Source: Micromonospora chokoriensis (GTDB lineage: Bacteria; Actinomycetota; Actinomycetes; Mycobacteriales; Micromonosporaceae). From it: 64,000 bases of DNA. Below are positions 51,283-59,463 of the stretch, in pieces (within the stretch, counting starts at the first letter, position 1; the number at the start of each line of letters is the position of its first letter). Position numbers and translations under genes: made by a program. The stretch covers positions 62,001-126,000 of the forward strand of contig NZ_JOAN01000023.1 of assembly GCF_000718555.1 (NCBI RefSeq). Direction: 5' to 3'. The notes under the pieces were generated by a model that worked only from the letters and a program-made list of their open reading frames with translations, made no database searches and was not told where the DNA came from.

Positions 51283-53106
51283 GTGAAACCATTCCGGATG
51301 TCGGGCCGGCGACCGCTCGCCGCGGCCGCCGTACTGGGACTGCTGTATGTACTCGCGGCGCCGGCGTCCGCCGCAGCCGCCACCCCGATCGGGACGGATG
51401 CGCCGGGTACGGCCGGACATCAGCCGAGGTACGAGCGGAAACTGATCGGGAAGGGCACCCCGGACGAGTGCTTCGCCGGTGTCGGTGTGGCCTATCCACC
51501 CGGTCCTCCGTGCGCTACCGGCCAGTCGAAGGTGAACCAGTCCTACCTGTGGGGCATGACCCAGACCGAGCAGAGCCTGTGGTTCGGCACCGGCGCGAAC
51601 GTCAACTGCTTGACCAGCGGGCGCAACCTGCGCAACACGACACCGAACGTCAACGACGACTGGGTGTGCGAGTACGGCGAGAGCCAGATCGCGAAGCGCA
51701 ACCCAACCCTGCCCGCCACTCTCGGCGACCATCGCCCGCCTCGGTTGTACACGTACGACAAACGTTCGCGGCGGTTGACGGAGAAGACCGACGCGGTGAA
51801 GAGCGCCTCCACCACCGACGCCAACCGGCTGAGCACGACCGCCGGAATCCGGGCCGCCGGCACCCATCAGGGGGTGGCGTTCCTGGGTGGGCCCGCACTG
51901 GGCGAGAGCATCAACCTGTTCGCCTTCGACACCGTCAGCGGAGCCTTCCTCGGCTCGGTCAACCTGCCGGCGTACGGCAACATCCGCCACTTCGTGGTGG
52001 CCGACGGCGCGCTCTATGCGGGTGTCGGGGTGGGCGCCAACGGCGGCAACCGGGGCCATGTGCTGCGCTGGACCGGCTCCCGGAGCAACCCGTTCAGCTT
52101 TGTCGAGGTCGCGAACCTGCCGGCCCAGGCAGCGGATCTCACCGTGCACGACGGGCGGATCTTCGTGACGACCTGGACGGGTTCCGGTGACGACGCCCTG
52201 GCAGCGGCCGCGCCCGGCACGACCGACGAACCGCTGTCCGGGGTCGCCGGAGTGTGGATGAGCCCGAAGCTGTCGCAGGGGGAACGCGGCCTCACGCCGG
52301 CCGACGCCGACAACTGGACCCAGGTCTGGTCGGTCGACGGGTACGAGCCCGATCCGGTCGTCGCCCGCACCTACGCCCTGGGTGGGCTCGCCTCCTACAA
52401 CGGCTACCTCTACTGGGGCACGATGCACGTGCCGATGAAGGCGACCACGGTGCACATCGCGACCTACCCACCGGCGAACGAGGCCGCGCTGCGGGCCTCG
52501 GTGCGCGGCACGCAGCGGGCGATCAGCATCTTCCGAGGTAAGAGCTTCGGCGACCGCCACCAGCGGGTGGACCTGCTGTACGGGGCACCCCAGTTGCCCG
52601 CCTACGACCCGGCGGGCAACGGCGGCACGGGCCTCTGGGCCGCCGCCTCGACCGGATACACCCCGCTGTACGGCCCGTCGGGCATGGGCAACCCCTACAA
52701 CAACTACACCTGGAAGATGGCGGTGGCGGGCGGGAAACTCTACGTGGGCACCATGGACTGGAGCTACATCTCCAAGGACCTGGGCCACGACACCGCCCGG
52801 CTGTTGGGTGTCACCGGCCCGGCCGCGGTCGAGTTCGGCGACGCCGCCGTGTTGGCCGACGACCCCCCGCCGGCACCGGTCTACGGCGGGGACCTGTTCG
52901 TCTTCGATTCCACCAGCAGACCGGCCACGGTGGTGGACAACAGTGGGCTCGGCAACTACCTGAACTACGGGATCCGCAACATGATCGCGGACGGGTCGAC
53001 CCTCTACCTGGGCATGGCCAATCCGATGAATCTGCGTACCGACCCCGACGATGCCGTTCCCGAGGGCGGCTGGGAACTGATCCAGCTGAGTACGCGGCGC
53101 TGTTAG
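51283..53106 (+). CDS. Secreted protein with beta-propeller-like repeats, function unknown
   Basis: A Sec signal peptide is obvious (RRPLAAAAVLGLLYVLAAPASAAAA). The mature part of about 575 residues shows repeated strands and turns such as YLWGMTQTEQSLWFGTGANV, HFVVADGALYAGVGV, LTVHDGRIFVTTW, SYNGYLYWGTMH and MAVAGGKLYVGTMDW, spaced like propeller blades. I know no function for it. Cysteines occur near the N-terminus (DECFAG, PPCATG). GTG 51283 follows GAGAGGAA. Its position in the operon suggests it acts on or binds the exported product. A hairpin follows its stop. Confidence 0.75.
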   Translation: MKPFRMSGRRPLAAAAVLGLLYVLAAPASAAAATPIGTDAPGTAGHQPRYERKLIGKGTPDECFAGVGVAYPPGPPCATGQSKVNQSYLWGMTQTEQSLWFGTGANVNCLTSGRNLRNTTPNVNDDWVCEYGESQIAKRNPTLPATLGDHRPPRLYTYDKRSRRLTEKTDAVKSASTTDANRLSTTAGIRAAGTHQGVAFLGGPALGESINLFAFDTVSGAFLGSVNLPAYGNIRHFVVADGALYAGVGVGANGGNRGHVLRWTGSRSNPFSFVEVANLPAQAADLTVHDGRIFVTTWTGSGDDALAAAAPGTTDEPLSGVAGVWMSPKLSQGERGLTPADADNWTQVWSVDGYEPDPVVARTYALGGLASYNGYLYWGTMHVPMKATTVHIATYPPANEAALRASVRGTQRAISIFRGKSFGDRHQRVDLLYGAPQLPAYDPAGNGGTGLWAAASTGYTPLYGPSGMGNPYNNYTWKMAVAGGKLYVGTMDWSYISKDLGHDTARLLGVTGPAAVEFGDAAVLADDPPPAPVYGGDLFVFDSTSRPATVVDNSGLGNYLNYGIRNMIADGSTLYLGMANPMNLRTDPDDAVPEGGWELIQLSTRRC

Positions 53107-53112
53107 CCGGTT

Positions 53113-53152
53113 GGCTCCGCCCGGGTGGCACAGCGGGAGCACGGGCGGAGCC
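53113..53152. terminator. Mid-operon hairpin (11-bp perfect stem)
   Basis: GGCTCCGCCCG at 53113-53123 pairs perfectly with 53142-53152 around an 18-base loop, 7 bp after the stop of the secreted protein gene. It may end or attenuate transcription inside the operon before the lipoprotein and exporter genes. Confidence 0.55.
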
Positions 53153-53182
53153 ATCCACACTGAACACAAACCAGTGCAGATC

Positions 53183-53211
53183 CTTACAAATCCCGAACAT
53201 TGATATGTAAG
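53183..53211. promoter_or_regulatory. Inverted repeat CTTACA-17-TGTAAG before the lipoprotein gene
   Basis: The perfect 6-bp arms at 53183-53188 and 53206-53211 lie in an A/T-rich patch 10 bp before the ATG at 53221, right after the mid-operon hairpin. This could be an internal promoter/operator or a small leader structure around the ribosome-binding region. Confidence 0.35.
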
Positions 53212-53220
53212 GGTGCGATT

Positions 53221-54243
53221 ATGGTAAAGATTAGTAGATCTTGGACACGTCGCGTGGGACGGCGCAGTCGGTGGCAACACCCGCTCGCGGTCCTGCCGCT
53301 CGTCGGAGCGCTCACCCTGCTGGCCGGCTGCGGGCTCATCCGGGACGACCCGGAGCAGCACGAGGTCGGACCGGTGTCCACCTTGCCCACCGGCTCCTCG
53401 GCGCACACCCTCGTGGTCGACGGGCAGACGCGCGGCTTCCGCCTCTACCGGCCGGCGAACCTCGCCCGATCGACCCCGGCGCCGCTCGTGGTCATGCTGC
53501 ACGGCGCGCTCGGCACCGGCAGCCAGGCGGAGACCTCCTACGGCTGGAACGCTCAGGCGGACCGGGAGGGCTTTGTCGTCGCGTATCCGGACGGGTTGAG
53601 CCGCTCCTGGGCGGTGAGCCCGGACTGCTGTGGCCCACCGGCCCGCGACGGCGTGGACGACGTGGCCTTCATCCAGCAACTGGTGGCCACGGTGGCCGAC
53701 CAACTTCCGGTGGACCGCACCCGGATCTACGCCACCGGGATCTCCAACGGCGGGATGCTCGCATACCGCCTGGCGTGCGACACGAAGCTGTTCGCCGCGA
53801 TCGGGCCGGTGGCGGCGACCCAACTCGGCCCGTGCCCGTCCCCGGCACCGATCTCCGTGATCCACATCCACGGGATGGCGGACCAGACAGTGCCGTTCGA
53901 CGGTGGTCCGGGCAAGCGGGACAACGACGGAACCGGACGCAATCCGGTCAAGATCGACGGCCCGCCCACCCCCGACCTGCTCGGCCAGTGGCGTACGACC
54001 GACGGATGCGGGGCTCCGCTGACCACGGTCTCGGGCCCGGTCCACACCTCGGCCGCCACCTGTCCCGAGGGACGGGCAGTCGAGCTGGTCACCGTTGACC
54101 ACGCCGGCCACCAGTGGCCGGGTGCGGCCAGCCCCGCACCCGCGGCGCAACGCCTACTCGGTCTGGATCCGCCCGCGACCGCGCCGAACGCGACCGAGAC
54201 CATCTGGCGTTTCTTCGACGCACACCCTCGAACCGGCGGCTGA
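53221..54243 (+). CDS. Lipoprotein esterase, LpqC / PHB-depolymerase family
   Basis: A lipoprotein signal ends in the lipobox LLAGC. The alpha/beta hydrolase domain follows: GFRLYRPANL, LVVMLHGALGTG, FVVAYPDGL, and the nucleophile in IYATGISNGGMLAYRLAC. The acid lies in HIHGMADQTVPFDGG and the His in DHAGHQWPG. Relatives are outer-surface feruloyl or polyhydroxybutyrate-type esterases. The ATG at 53221 is used; the frame extends 7 codons upstream without need. Being in the product operon it may cleave or acylate the exported lipid, but this is inference. Confidence 0.83.
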   Translation: MVKISRSWTRRVGRRSRWQHPLAVLPLVGALTLLAGCGLIRDDPEQHEVGPVSTLPTGSSAHTLVVDGQTRGFRLYRPANLARSTPAPLVVMLHGALGTGSQAETSYGWNAQADREGFVVAYPDGLSRSWAVSPDCCGPPARDGVDDVAFIQQLVATVADQLPVDRTRIYATGISNGGMLAYRLACDTKLFAAIGPVAATQLGPCPSPAPISVIHIHGMADQTVPFDGGPGKRDNDGTGRNPVKIDGPPTPDLLGQWRTTDGCGAPLTTVSGPVHTSAATCPEGRAVELVTVDHAGHQWPGAASPAPAAQRLLGLDPPATAPNATETIWRFFDAHPRTGG

Positions 54244-54291
54244 ACCGCACCGGCGCCCATCCGTCCGACAGCTCAGGAGAGGAAGCAGCAG

Positions 54292-55434
54292 ATGGCCAGT
54301 AGTGGTGGCAGCCCGCCCGCGGTCGAGGTCACCGACCTCGTCAAGCGCTATCCCGGATGCACGACCGCAGCCGTGGACGGGCTGTCCTTCACGGTGGCCC
54401 CCGGCGAGATCTTCGGGCTGCTGGGACCCAACGGCGCCGGCAAGTCGACCACCATTGGCATCCTCACCACCCGGCTGCGGGCGTCCGCGGGCCGGGCGCT
54501 GGTCGGCGGGATCGACGTGGTCGGCGACCCGGTCGCGGCCCGTGCCCAGTTGGCCGTCGTACCTCAGCACAACAACCTGGACCGGTCGCTGACGCCACGA
54601 CAGAACCTGCTGTACCACGCCGCGTACCACGGCGTCGGCCGCGCCGTACGCAACGCCCGGGCTGATGCGCTCCTGGACCGTTTCGGACTGACGGATCGGG
54701 CCGACAAGCGGATCGAGGCGTACTCGGGCGGCATGGTGCAACGGCTGATGATCGCTCGCGCGCTGATCCACGAACCAGCGGTGCTCTTCCTCGACGAGCC
54801 CACCAACGGCCTGGACCCGCAGTCTCGCCGGCTGATCTGGAGCCGGATCCGCGAGATGCGCGGACGCGGTGTGACGGTCGTGCTGACCACACACCAGATG
54901 AACGCGGCCGCCGCTCTGGTCGACCGGGTCGGCATCGTCGACCACGGTCGGCTGCTCACCCTGGACACACCGGGCAATCTGGTCAAGGGTCTCGCCGGAC
55001 GATCGATCCTCGACCTGACGGTCACCCCGGCCGCGCTCGACGAACCGGACGAGCTGCTGCGTGCGCTCTCCGAGGTCTCCGGCGTACGCAAAAGTGAACG
55101 GCTCGCCGCGGCCGCGCCGCCCGGCGCCGTGGCCGCCAAACTCCGTTCCGGCCTCGGCCTCGGCGGCGGCTCGGGGTTCGGCGCGGGCGCTCCCGCCGCA
55201 CTGACCGCACTGACCGCGCTGGCCCGGGAGCGGGCGGTCGCCACGCTCGCCCCCGACCCGGGCGGGCGCGAGCGCGTCCGGATCCGGCTGCATCTCGCCG
55301 CCGACCCCGCCGCCGTGCTCGGGCCGGCGCTCACCGTCCTGACCACACGGTTGGCGACCCTCACCGACGTACACATCGCCGAGCCGAGCCTCGAGGACGT
55401 CTTCATCGGACTGACCGGAAGGGACCCACGGTGA
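54292..55434 (+). CDS. ABC transporter ATP-binding protein, DrrA-like
   Basis: The nucleotide-binding domain has Walker A GPNGAGKST, Q-loop VVPQHNNLD, signature YSGGMVQR, Walker B VLFLDEPTNGLD and switch LTTHQM. The remaining C-terminal region (about residues 225-380) is the DrrA-type extension, with a Gly/Ala-rich stretch near GLGLGGGSGFGAGAP. ATG 54292 follows AGGAGAGGAAG. It overlaps the permease gene by 4 bp, giving a two-component exporter typical of lipid and antibiotic export in actinomycetes. Confidence 0.9.
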   Translation: MASSGGSPPAVEVTDLVKRYPGCTTAAVDGLSFTVAPGEIFGLLGPNGAGKSTTIGILTTRLRASAGRALVGGIDVVGDPVAARAQLAVVPQHNNLDRSLTPRQNLLYHAAYHGVGRAVRNARADALLDRFGLTDRADKRIEAYSGGMVQRLMIARALIHEPAVLFLDEPTNGLDPQSRRLIWSRIREMRGRGVTVVLTTHQMNAAAALVDRVGIVDHGRLLTLDTPGNLVKGLAGRSILDLTVTPAALDEPDELLRALSEVSGVRKSERLAAAAPPGAVAAKLRSGLGLGGGSGFGAGAPAALTALTALARERAVATLAPDPGGRERVRIRLHLAADPAAVLGPALTVLTTRLATLTDVHIAEPSLEDVFIGLTGRDPR

Positions 55435-56261
55435 CCGACCTCGATACCCCGCCGGTTGCGGCGATGAGCACCACGGCGACGCCTGCGAGACCCAGCACCC
55501 ACCGGGTCTTCCTGGCCATTCTGCGCCGTGACCTGCTGGTCACCGCCAAGGAACTCTGGGTCATCCTGGTCCAGGTCGGCCTCACCCCGCTGTTCATGCT
55601 CTTCGTCTTCGTCAAGGTGCTCGGCGGGCAGGGCATCGTCGCCCGGAACTTCGCCGACCTGTTTCTACCCGGCATCATCGCGCTCGCCGCGCTCACCACC
55701 GCGTTGCAGAGCGTCGCGCTGCCACTGGTCAAGGAGTTCGGCTTCACCCGGGAGATCGAGGACCGGCTACTCGCCCCGCTGTCGACGAACCTGGTCGCGG
55801 TCGGCAAGCTCGTGGTCGCGATGCTGCGCGGGCTCATCGCCGCAGCCCTCATCTACCCGCTGGGCGCACTGATGGTCGGCTCGGCCCCGTGGCAGCCCGG
55901 ACGGTTACCGATGGTCCTGCTGACTGTCCTGCTCGGCGGATGGATCGGCGGCGGCATCGGCATGACGCTGGCGATGATTCTGCCCATCCAACGGATCAAC
56001 ATTACGTTCTCGCTGGTCGTGACCCCGATCATCTGGACCGGTTGCATCCACTACCCGTGGCCGCGGCTCTCCTCGATGCCGTGGTTCCAGACGGTCACCG
56101 CCCTCAACCCGATGACCTACGTATCCGAGGGCGTACGCGGCGCCATGTTGCCCGACGTCGCGCACATACCGGCCTGGGTCTGTCTGCTGGTCCTGACCGG
56201 GGTGGCCGCATTGGTCACGGTCACCAGCGTACGAAGCTTCAGTCGTCGTGCCGTGCAGTGA
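55431..56261 (+). CDS. ABC-2 type transporter permease, DrrB-like
   Basis: About six membrane helices are present in 276 residues, beginning with ELWVILVQVGLTPLFMLFVFVKVLGG. The ABC-2 segments REIEDRLLAPLSTNLVAVGKLVVAMLRGLI and YPWPRLSSMPWFQTVTALNPMTYVSEGVRG follow. GTG 55431 overlaps the DrrA-like stop. With it, this forms the exporter of the operon, likely moving the sulfated or unsulfated product across the membrane. Confidence 0.9.
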   Translation: MTDLDTPPVAAMSTTATPARPSTHRVFLAILRRDLLVTAKELWVILVQVGLTPLFMLFVFVKVLGGQGIVARNFADLFLPGIIALAALTTALQSVALPLVKEFGFTREIEDRLLAPLSTNLVAVGKLVVAMLRGLIAAALIYPLGALMVGSAPWQPGRLPMVLLTVLLGGWIGGGIGMTLAMILPIQRINITFSLVVTPIIWTGCIHYPWPRLSSMPWFQTVTALNPMTYVSEGVRGAMLPDVAHIPAWVCLLVLTGVAALVTVTSVRSFSRRAVQ

Positions 56262-56298
56262 ACGGCACGATCCACGCGTCTACCGGAGGTGCTCGTCG

Positions 56299-57162
56299 AT
56301 GAACGTGCTGGAACCCCCCAGTTCAGCAGCCCCCGCGTCGGATGGAGCGTTCGCCGCCTGGTTGGCCGAGCGGGCCGGCCGGCTGCTGCTGCGCGTCCGC
56401 GCGGAGCACGGTCACGAGGACCCGGCCGCGTTGAAGCGCGCGGGTGATCGAGCGTCGCACCAACTGCTGCGCGACGAACTGGCACGGTGCAGGAGCGCCG
56501 ACGCCGTGCTCTCGGAGGAGGACGACGGCGCGCGGCAGGCATGGGCCACGGGTACGGCCGGCCCCCCGCCGGAGCGGCTGGGCGCCAACCGGGTGTGGAT
56601 CATCGACCCGTTGGACGGCACCCGCGAGTTCTCCGAGCCGGGCCGGACGGACTGGGCGGTGCATGTCGCACTCTGGCAACGGAACGCGCCGACGGAGCAC
56701 CGCCTCGTTGCAGGCGCCATCGCCCTGCCGGCCCAGCTCCGTACCCTCGGCACCGAGGCACCCCCACCCCGACCGACGACGGTCAGCGGTCGGACGATCC
56801 GGTTGGCGGCGAGTCGGAGTCGGCCGCCGGCGTTCTTGACAGAGTTGGCGGACGAGGTCGGTGCCGAGTTGGTGCCGATGGGGTCGGCCGGGGCGAAGAT
56901 CGCCGCGGTTATCGGCGGTGAGGTCGACGCGTACGTGCACGCGGGTGGGCAGTACGAGTGGGATTCGGCGGCGCCGGTGGCGGTGGCGACGGCCACGGGA
57001 TTGCACGCCTCCCGAATCGATGGTTCCGCGTTGCGATACAACGAGCCTGATCCCCGGCTGCCGGACCTGGTGGTCTGCCGGCCGGAACTGGCCGCCCCAC
57101 TCCTCGCCGCGCTGCGGCAACACCTGACCCTCAGGCCGGCGACGGCCACGGCAGCCGGTTGA
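56299..57162 (+). CDS. cysQ: 3'(2'),5'-bisphosphate nucleotidase, CysQ-like
   Basis: This is an inositol-monophosphatase-fold enzyme. The metal site reads VWIIDPLDGTREFSEPGRTDWAVH with the Asp residues of the family. LSEEDD supplies the upstream Glu ligands, and YEWDSAAPVAVATATG gives the closing motif. It hydrolyses PAP, the inhibitory by-product of PAPS-dependent sulfotransfer, to AMP and phosphate. The ATG at 56299 has GGAGG 10 bases upstream. It lies 7 bp before cysD, so PAP removal and APS synthesis are expressed together with the sulfotransferase of the same operon. Confidence 0.88.
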   Translation: MNVLEPPSSAAPASDGAFAAWLAERAGRLLLRVRAEHGHEDPAALKRAGDRASHQLLRDELARCRSADAVLSEEDDGARQAWATGTAGPPPERLGANRVWIIDPLDGTREFSEPGRTDWAVHVALWQRNAPTEHRLVAGAIALPAQLRTLGTEAPPPRPTTVSGRTIRLAASRSRPPAFLTELADEVGAELVPMGSAGAKIAAVIGGEVDAYVHAGGQYEWDSAAPVAVATATGLHASRIDGSALRYNEPDPRLPDLVVCRPELAAPLLAALRQHLTLRPATATAAG

Positions 57163-57169
57163 GGCCGCG

Positions 57170-58096
57170 ATGACGACAATCGACGCGACGCCCGCGGCGA
57201 CGTACCGGGTGTCGCACCTGGACGCGATCGAGGCAGAAAGCATCTTCGTCATGCGCGAGGTGGTTGCCGAGCTGGAGCGCCCGGTCCTGCTCTTCTCCGG
57301 CGGCAAGGACTCGATCGTGATGCTCCGGCTGGCCCAGAAGGCGTTCGCGCCGGCCCGGATTCCGTTCCCGGTGATGCACATCGACACCGGGCACAACTTC
57401 GACGAGGTGTTGGACTACCGGGACCAGCGGGTGGCCGAACTCGGCCTGCAGTTGGTGGTGGCGAGCGTACCCGAGGCGTTGGAGGCGGGCCTGGTCCGCG
57501 AATCCGCCGACGGGATGCGGAACCGCATCCAGACCCCCGTCTTGTTGGCGGCGGTGCAGAAGTACCGGTTCGACGCGTTGTTCGGCGGGGCACGGCGGGA
57601 CGAGGAGAAGGCCCGGGCCAAGGAGCGGATGTTCAGCTTCCGGGACGACTTCGGTCAGTGGGATCCGAAGAACCAGCGGCCGGAGCTTTGGTCGTTGTAC
57701 AACGGTCGACATCATCCGGGCGAGTCAATCCGGGTGTTCCCGTTGTCGAACTGGACCGAGTTGGATATTTGGCACTACATCGCCCAGGAGCGGCTGGCGT
57801 TGCCGTCGATCTACTACGCCCACGAACGTACGGTGATCGAACGCGACGGAATGCTCTACGCCGTGAACGAGTTCATCACGCCCCGGGGGTCGGAGGAGCC
57901 GTTCAAGGCGCGGGTGCGGTACCGGACCGTCGGCGACGCCTCGTGCACGGCGGCGGTGATGTCCGAGGCGGACACCGTGGACCTGGTGATCGAGGAGGTC
58001 GCGGCGACCCGGATCACCGAGCGGGGGGCGACCCGGGGCGACGACCGGGTGAGTGAGGCCGCGATGGAAGACCGCAAGCGGGAAGGCTACTTCTGA
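57170..58096 (+). CDS. cysD: Sulfate adenylyltransferase subunit 2 (CysD)
   Basis: The PP-loop reads VLLFSGGKDSIVMLRLAQKAF. MHIDTGHNFDEVLDYRDQRV, FGGARRDEEKARAKERMFSFRD, and VFPLSNWTELDIWHYI follow, all diagnostic of CysD. The 308-residue length is normal. With CysN it makes adenylyl sulfate from ATP and sulfate, driven by GTP hydrolysis. Its stop overlaps the CysN ATG. In many actinomycetes cysDN sits in an assimilation operon with cysH; here it is at the end of a biosynthetic operon with CysQ and a sulfotransferase. Confidence 0.95.
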   Translation: MTTIDATPAATYRVSHLDAIEAESIFVMREVVAELERPVLLFSGGKDSIVMLRLAQKAFAPARIPFPVMHIDTGHNFDEVLDYRDQRVAELGLQLVVASVPEALEAGLVRESADGMRNRIQTPVLLAAVQKYRFDALFGGARRDEEKARAKERMFSFRDDFGQWDPKNQRPELWSLYNGRHHPGESIRVFPLSNWTELDIWHYIAQERLALPSIYYAHERTVIERDGMLYAVNEFITPRGSEEPFKARVRYRTVGDASCTAAVMSEADTVDLVIEEVAATRITERGATRGDDRVSEAAMEDRKREGYF

Positions 58097-59403
58097 TGGG
58101 CACGACCGCGGTTCCGGTGGCCGAGGGCGCGGCGCCCGAAGGCAGGGCGATGGACCTGTTGCGGTTCGCGACGGCGGGCAGCGTCGACGACGGTAAGTCG
58201 ACGCTGATCGGCCGGTTGCTCTACGACACGAAGTCGTTGTTCACCGACCAGTTGGCAGCCGTGGAGGCCGTCAGCGCGGCCAAGGGCGACGAGTACACGA
58301 ATCTGGCGTTGCTGACCGACGGCCTGCGGGCAGAGCGGGAGCAGGGCATCACGATCGACGTGGCGTACCGGTATTTCGCCACACCCCGGCGGAAGTTCAT
58401 CATCGCCGACACCCCCGGACACATCCAATACACCCGGAACATGGTCACCGGTGCCTCCACCGCCGACCTGGCGTTGATCCTGGTCGACGCCCGTAAGGGT
58501 TTGGTCGAGCAGTCCCGCCGGCACGCGTTCCTGTGTTCGTTGCTGCGGGTGCCGCACCTGGTGTTGTGTGTGAACAAGATGGACCTGGTGGACTGGTCGC
58601 AGGAGGTGTTCGAGCGGATCTCGGATGAGTTCACCGCCTTCGCGGCGAAGCTGGAGGTTCCGGACCTCGCCGTCGTCCCGGTCTCGGCGTTGCACGGCGA
58701 CAACATCGTGACCCGCTCGGAGCACACCCCGTGGTACGAGGGCCCGTCACTGCTGCACTACCTGGAGCGGGTGCACATCGCCTCCGACCGGAACCTGGTC
58801 GACGTCCGGTTCCCGGTGCAGTATGTGATCCGCCCGCAGTCGACCACGATCACCGACTACCGGGGTTACGCCGGGCAGGTCGCTTCGGGTGTGTTGAAGC
58901 CGGGGGACGAGGTTCTGGTTCTCCCCTCCGGGTTCACCTCCCGGATCGCGGGGATCGAGACCGCGGACGGGCCGGTCACCGAGGCGTACCCGCCGATGTC
59001 AGTCACGGTCCGGTTGACCGACGAGATCGACATTTCCCGGGGCGACCTGATCTGCCGGCCGAACAATGGCCCGGCAGTCGCGCAGGACATCGAGGCGATG
59101 ATTTGCTGGATGGACGAGAGCACTCCGCTGCGTCCCGGCGCGAAGTACACCATCAAGCACACCACTCGTACCGCCCGGGCCGTGATCCGCGAGCTGCACT
59201 ACCGACTTGAGGTTAACTCGCTGCATCGTGACGAGGCTGCCCCTGAACTCGGACTCAATGAAATCGGCCGCGTCCGCATGCGTACTACCGTCCCGCTCCT
59301 CGCCGACGAATACCGGCGTAACCGCACCACCGGTGGTTTCATCCTGATCGACGAAACCACCAACCGCACCATCGCTGCCGGAATGATCGTCGACACCAAT
59401 TGA
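58096..59403 (+). CDS. cysN: Sulfate adenylyltransferase subunit 1 (CysN), no fused APS kinase
   Basis: The GTPase motifs are complete: G1 GSVDDGKSTLIGRLLYD, G3 ADTPGHIQYTRNM and G4 CVNKMDLVDW. EF-Tu-like beta-barrel domains follow. At 435 residues it ends where bifunctional CysNC proteins would continue into the APS kinase, so the kinase is not fused here. No separate cysC lies in the window, so PAPS formation must use a kinase encoded elsewhere. The ATG overlaps the cysD stop. A strong hairpin follows 7 bp downstream and ends the operon. Confidence 0.95.
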   Translation: MGTTAVPVAEGAAPEGRAMDLLRFATAGSVDDGKSTLIGRLLYDTKSLFTDQLAAVEAVSAAKGDEYTNLALLTDGLRAEREQGITIDVAYRYFATPRRKFIIADTPGHIQYTRNMVTGASTADLALILVDARKGLVEQSRRHAFLCSLLRVPHLVLCVNKMDLVDWSQEVFERISDEFTAFAAKLEVPDLAVVPVSALHGDNIVTRSEHTPWYEGPSLLHYLERVHIASDRNLVDVRFPVQYVIRPQSTTITDYRGYAGQVASGVLKPGDEVLVLPSGFTSRIAGIETADGPVTEAYPPMSVTVRLTDEIDISRGDLICRPNNGPAVAQDIEAMICWMDESTPLRPGAKYTIKHTTRTARAVIRELHYRLEVNSLHRDEAAPELGLNEIGRVRMRTTVPLLADEYRRNRTTGGFILIDETTNRTIAAGMIVDTN

Positions 59404-59409
59404 CTACGG

Positions 59410-59455
59410 GAAGGGCCCCTCCCGCTACCGGAAATCGGAGCGGGAAGGGCCCTTC
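59410..59455. terminator. Strong hairpin ending the PUFA-like/sulfation operon
   Basis: Arms 59410-59426 and 59439-59455 pair over 17 bp with one mismatch, and the loop can add three more pairs. It sits between cysN (plus) and the convergent subtilisin gene (minus, stop at 59464), so it can terminate both. Confidence 0.8.
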
Positions 59456-59463
59456 GTCACGTC

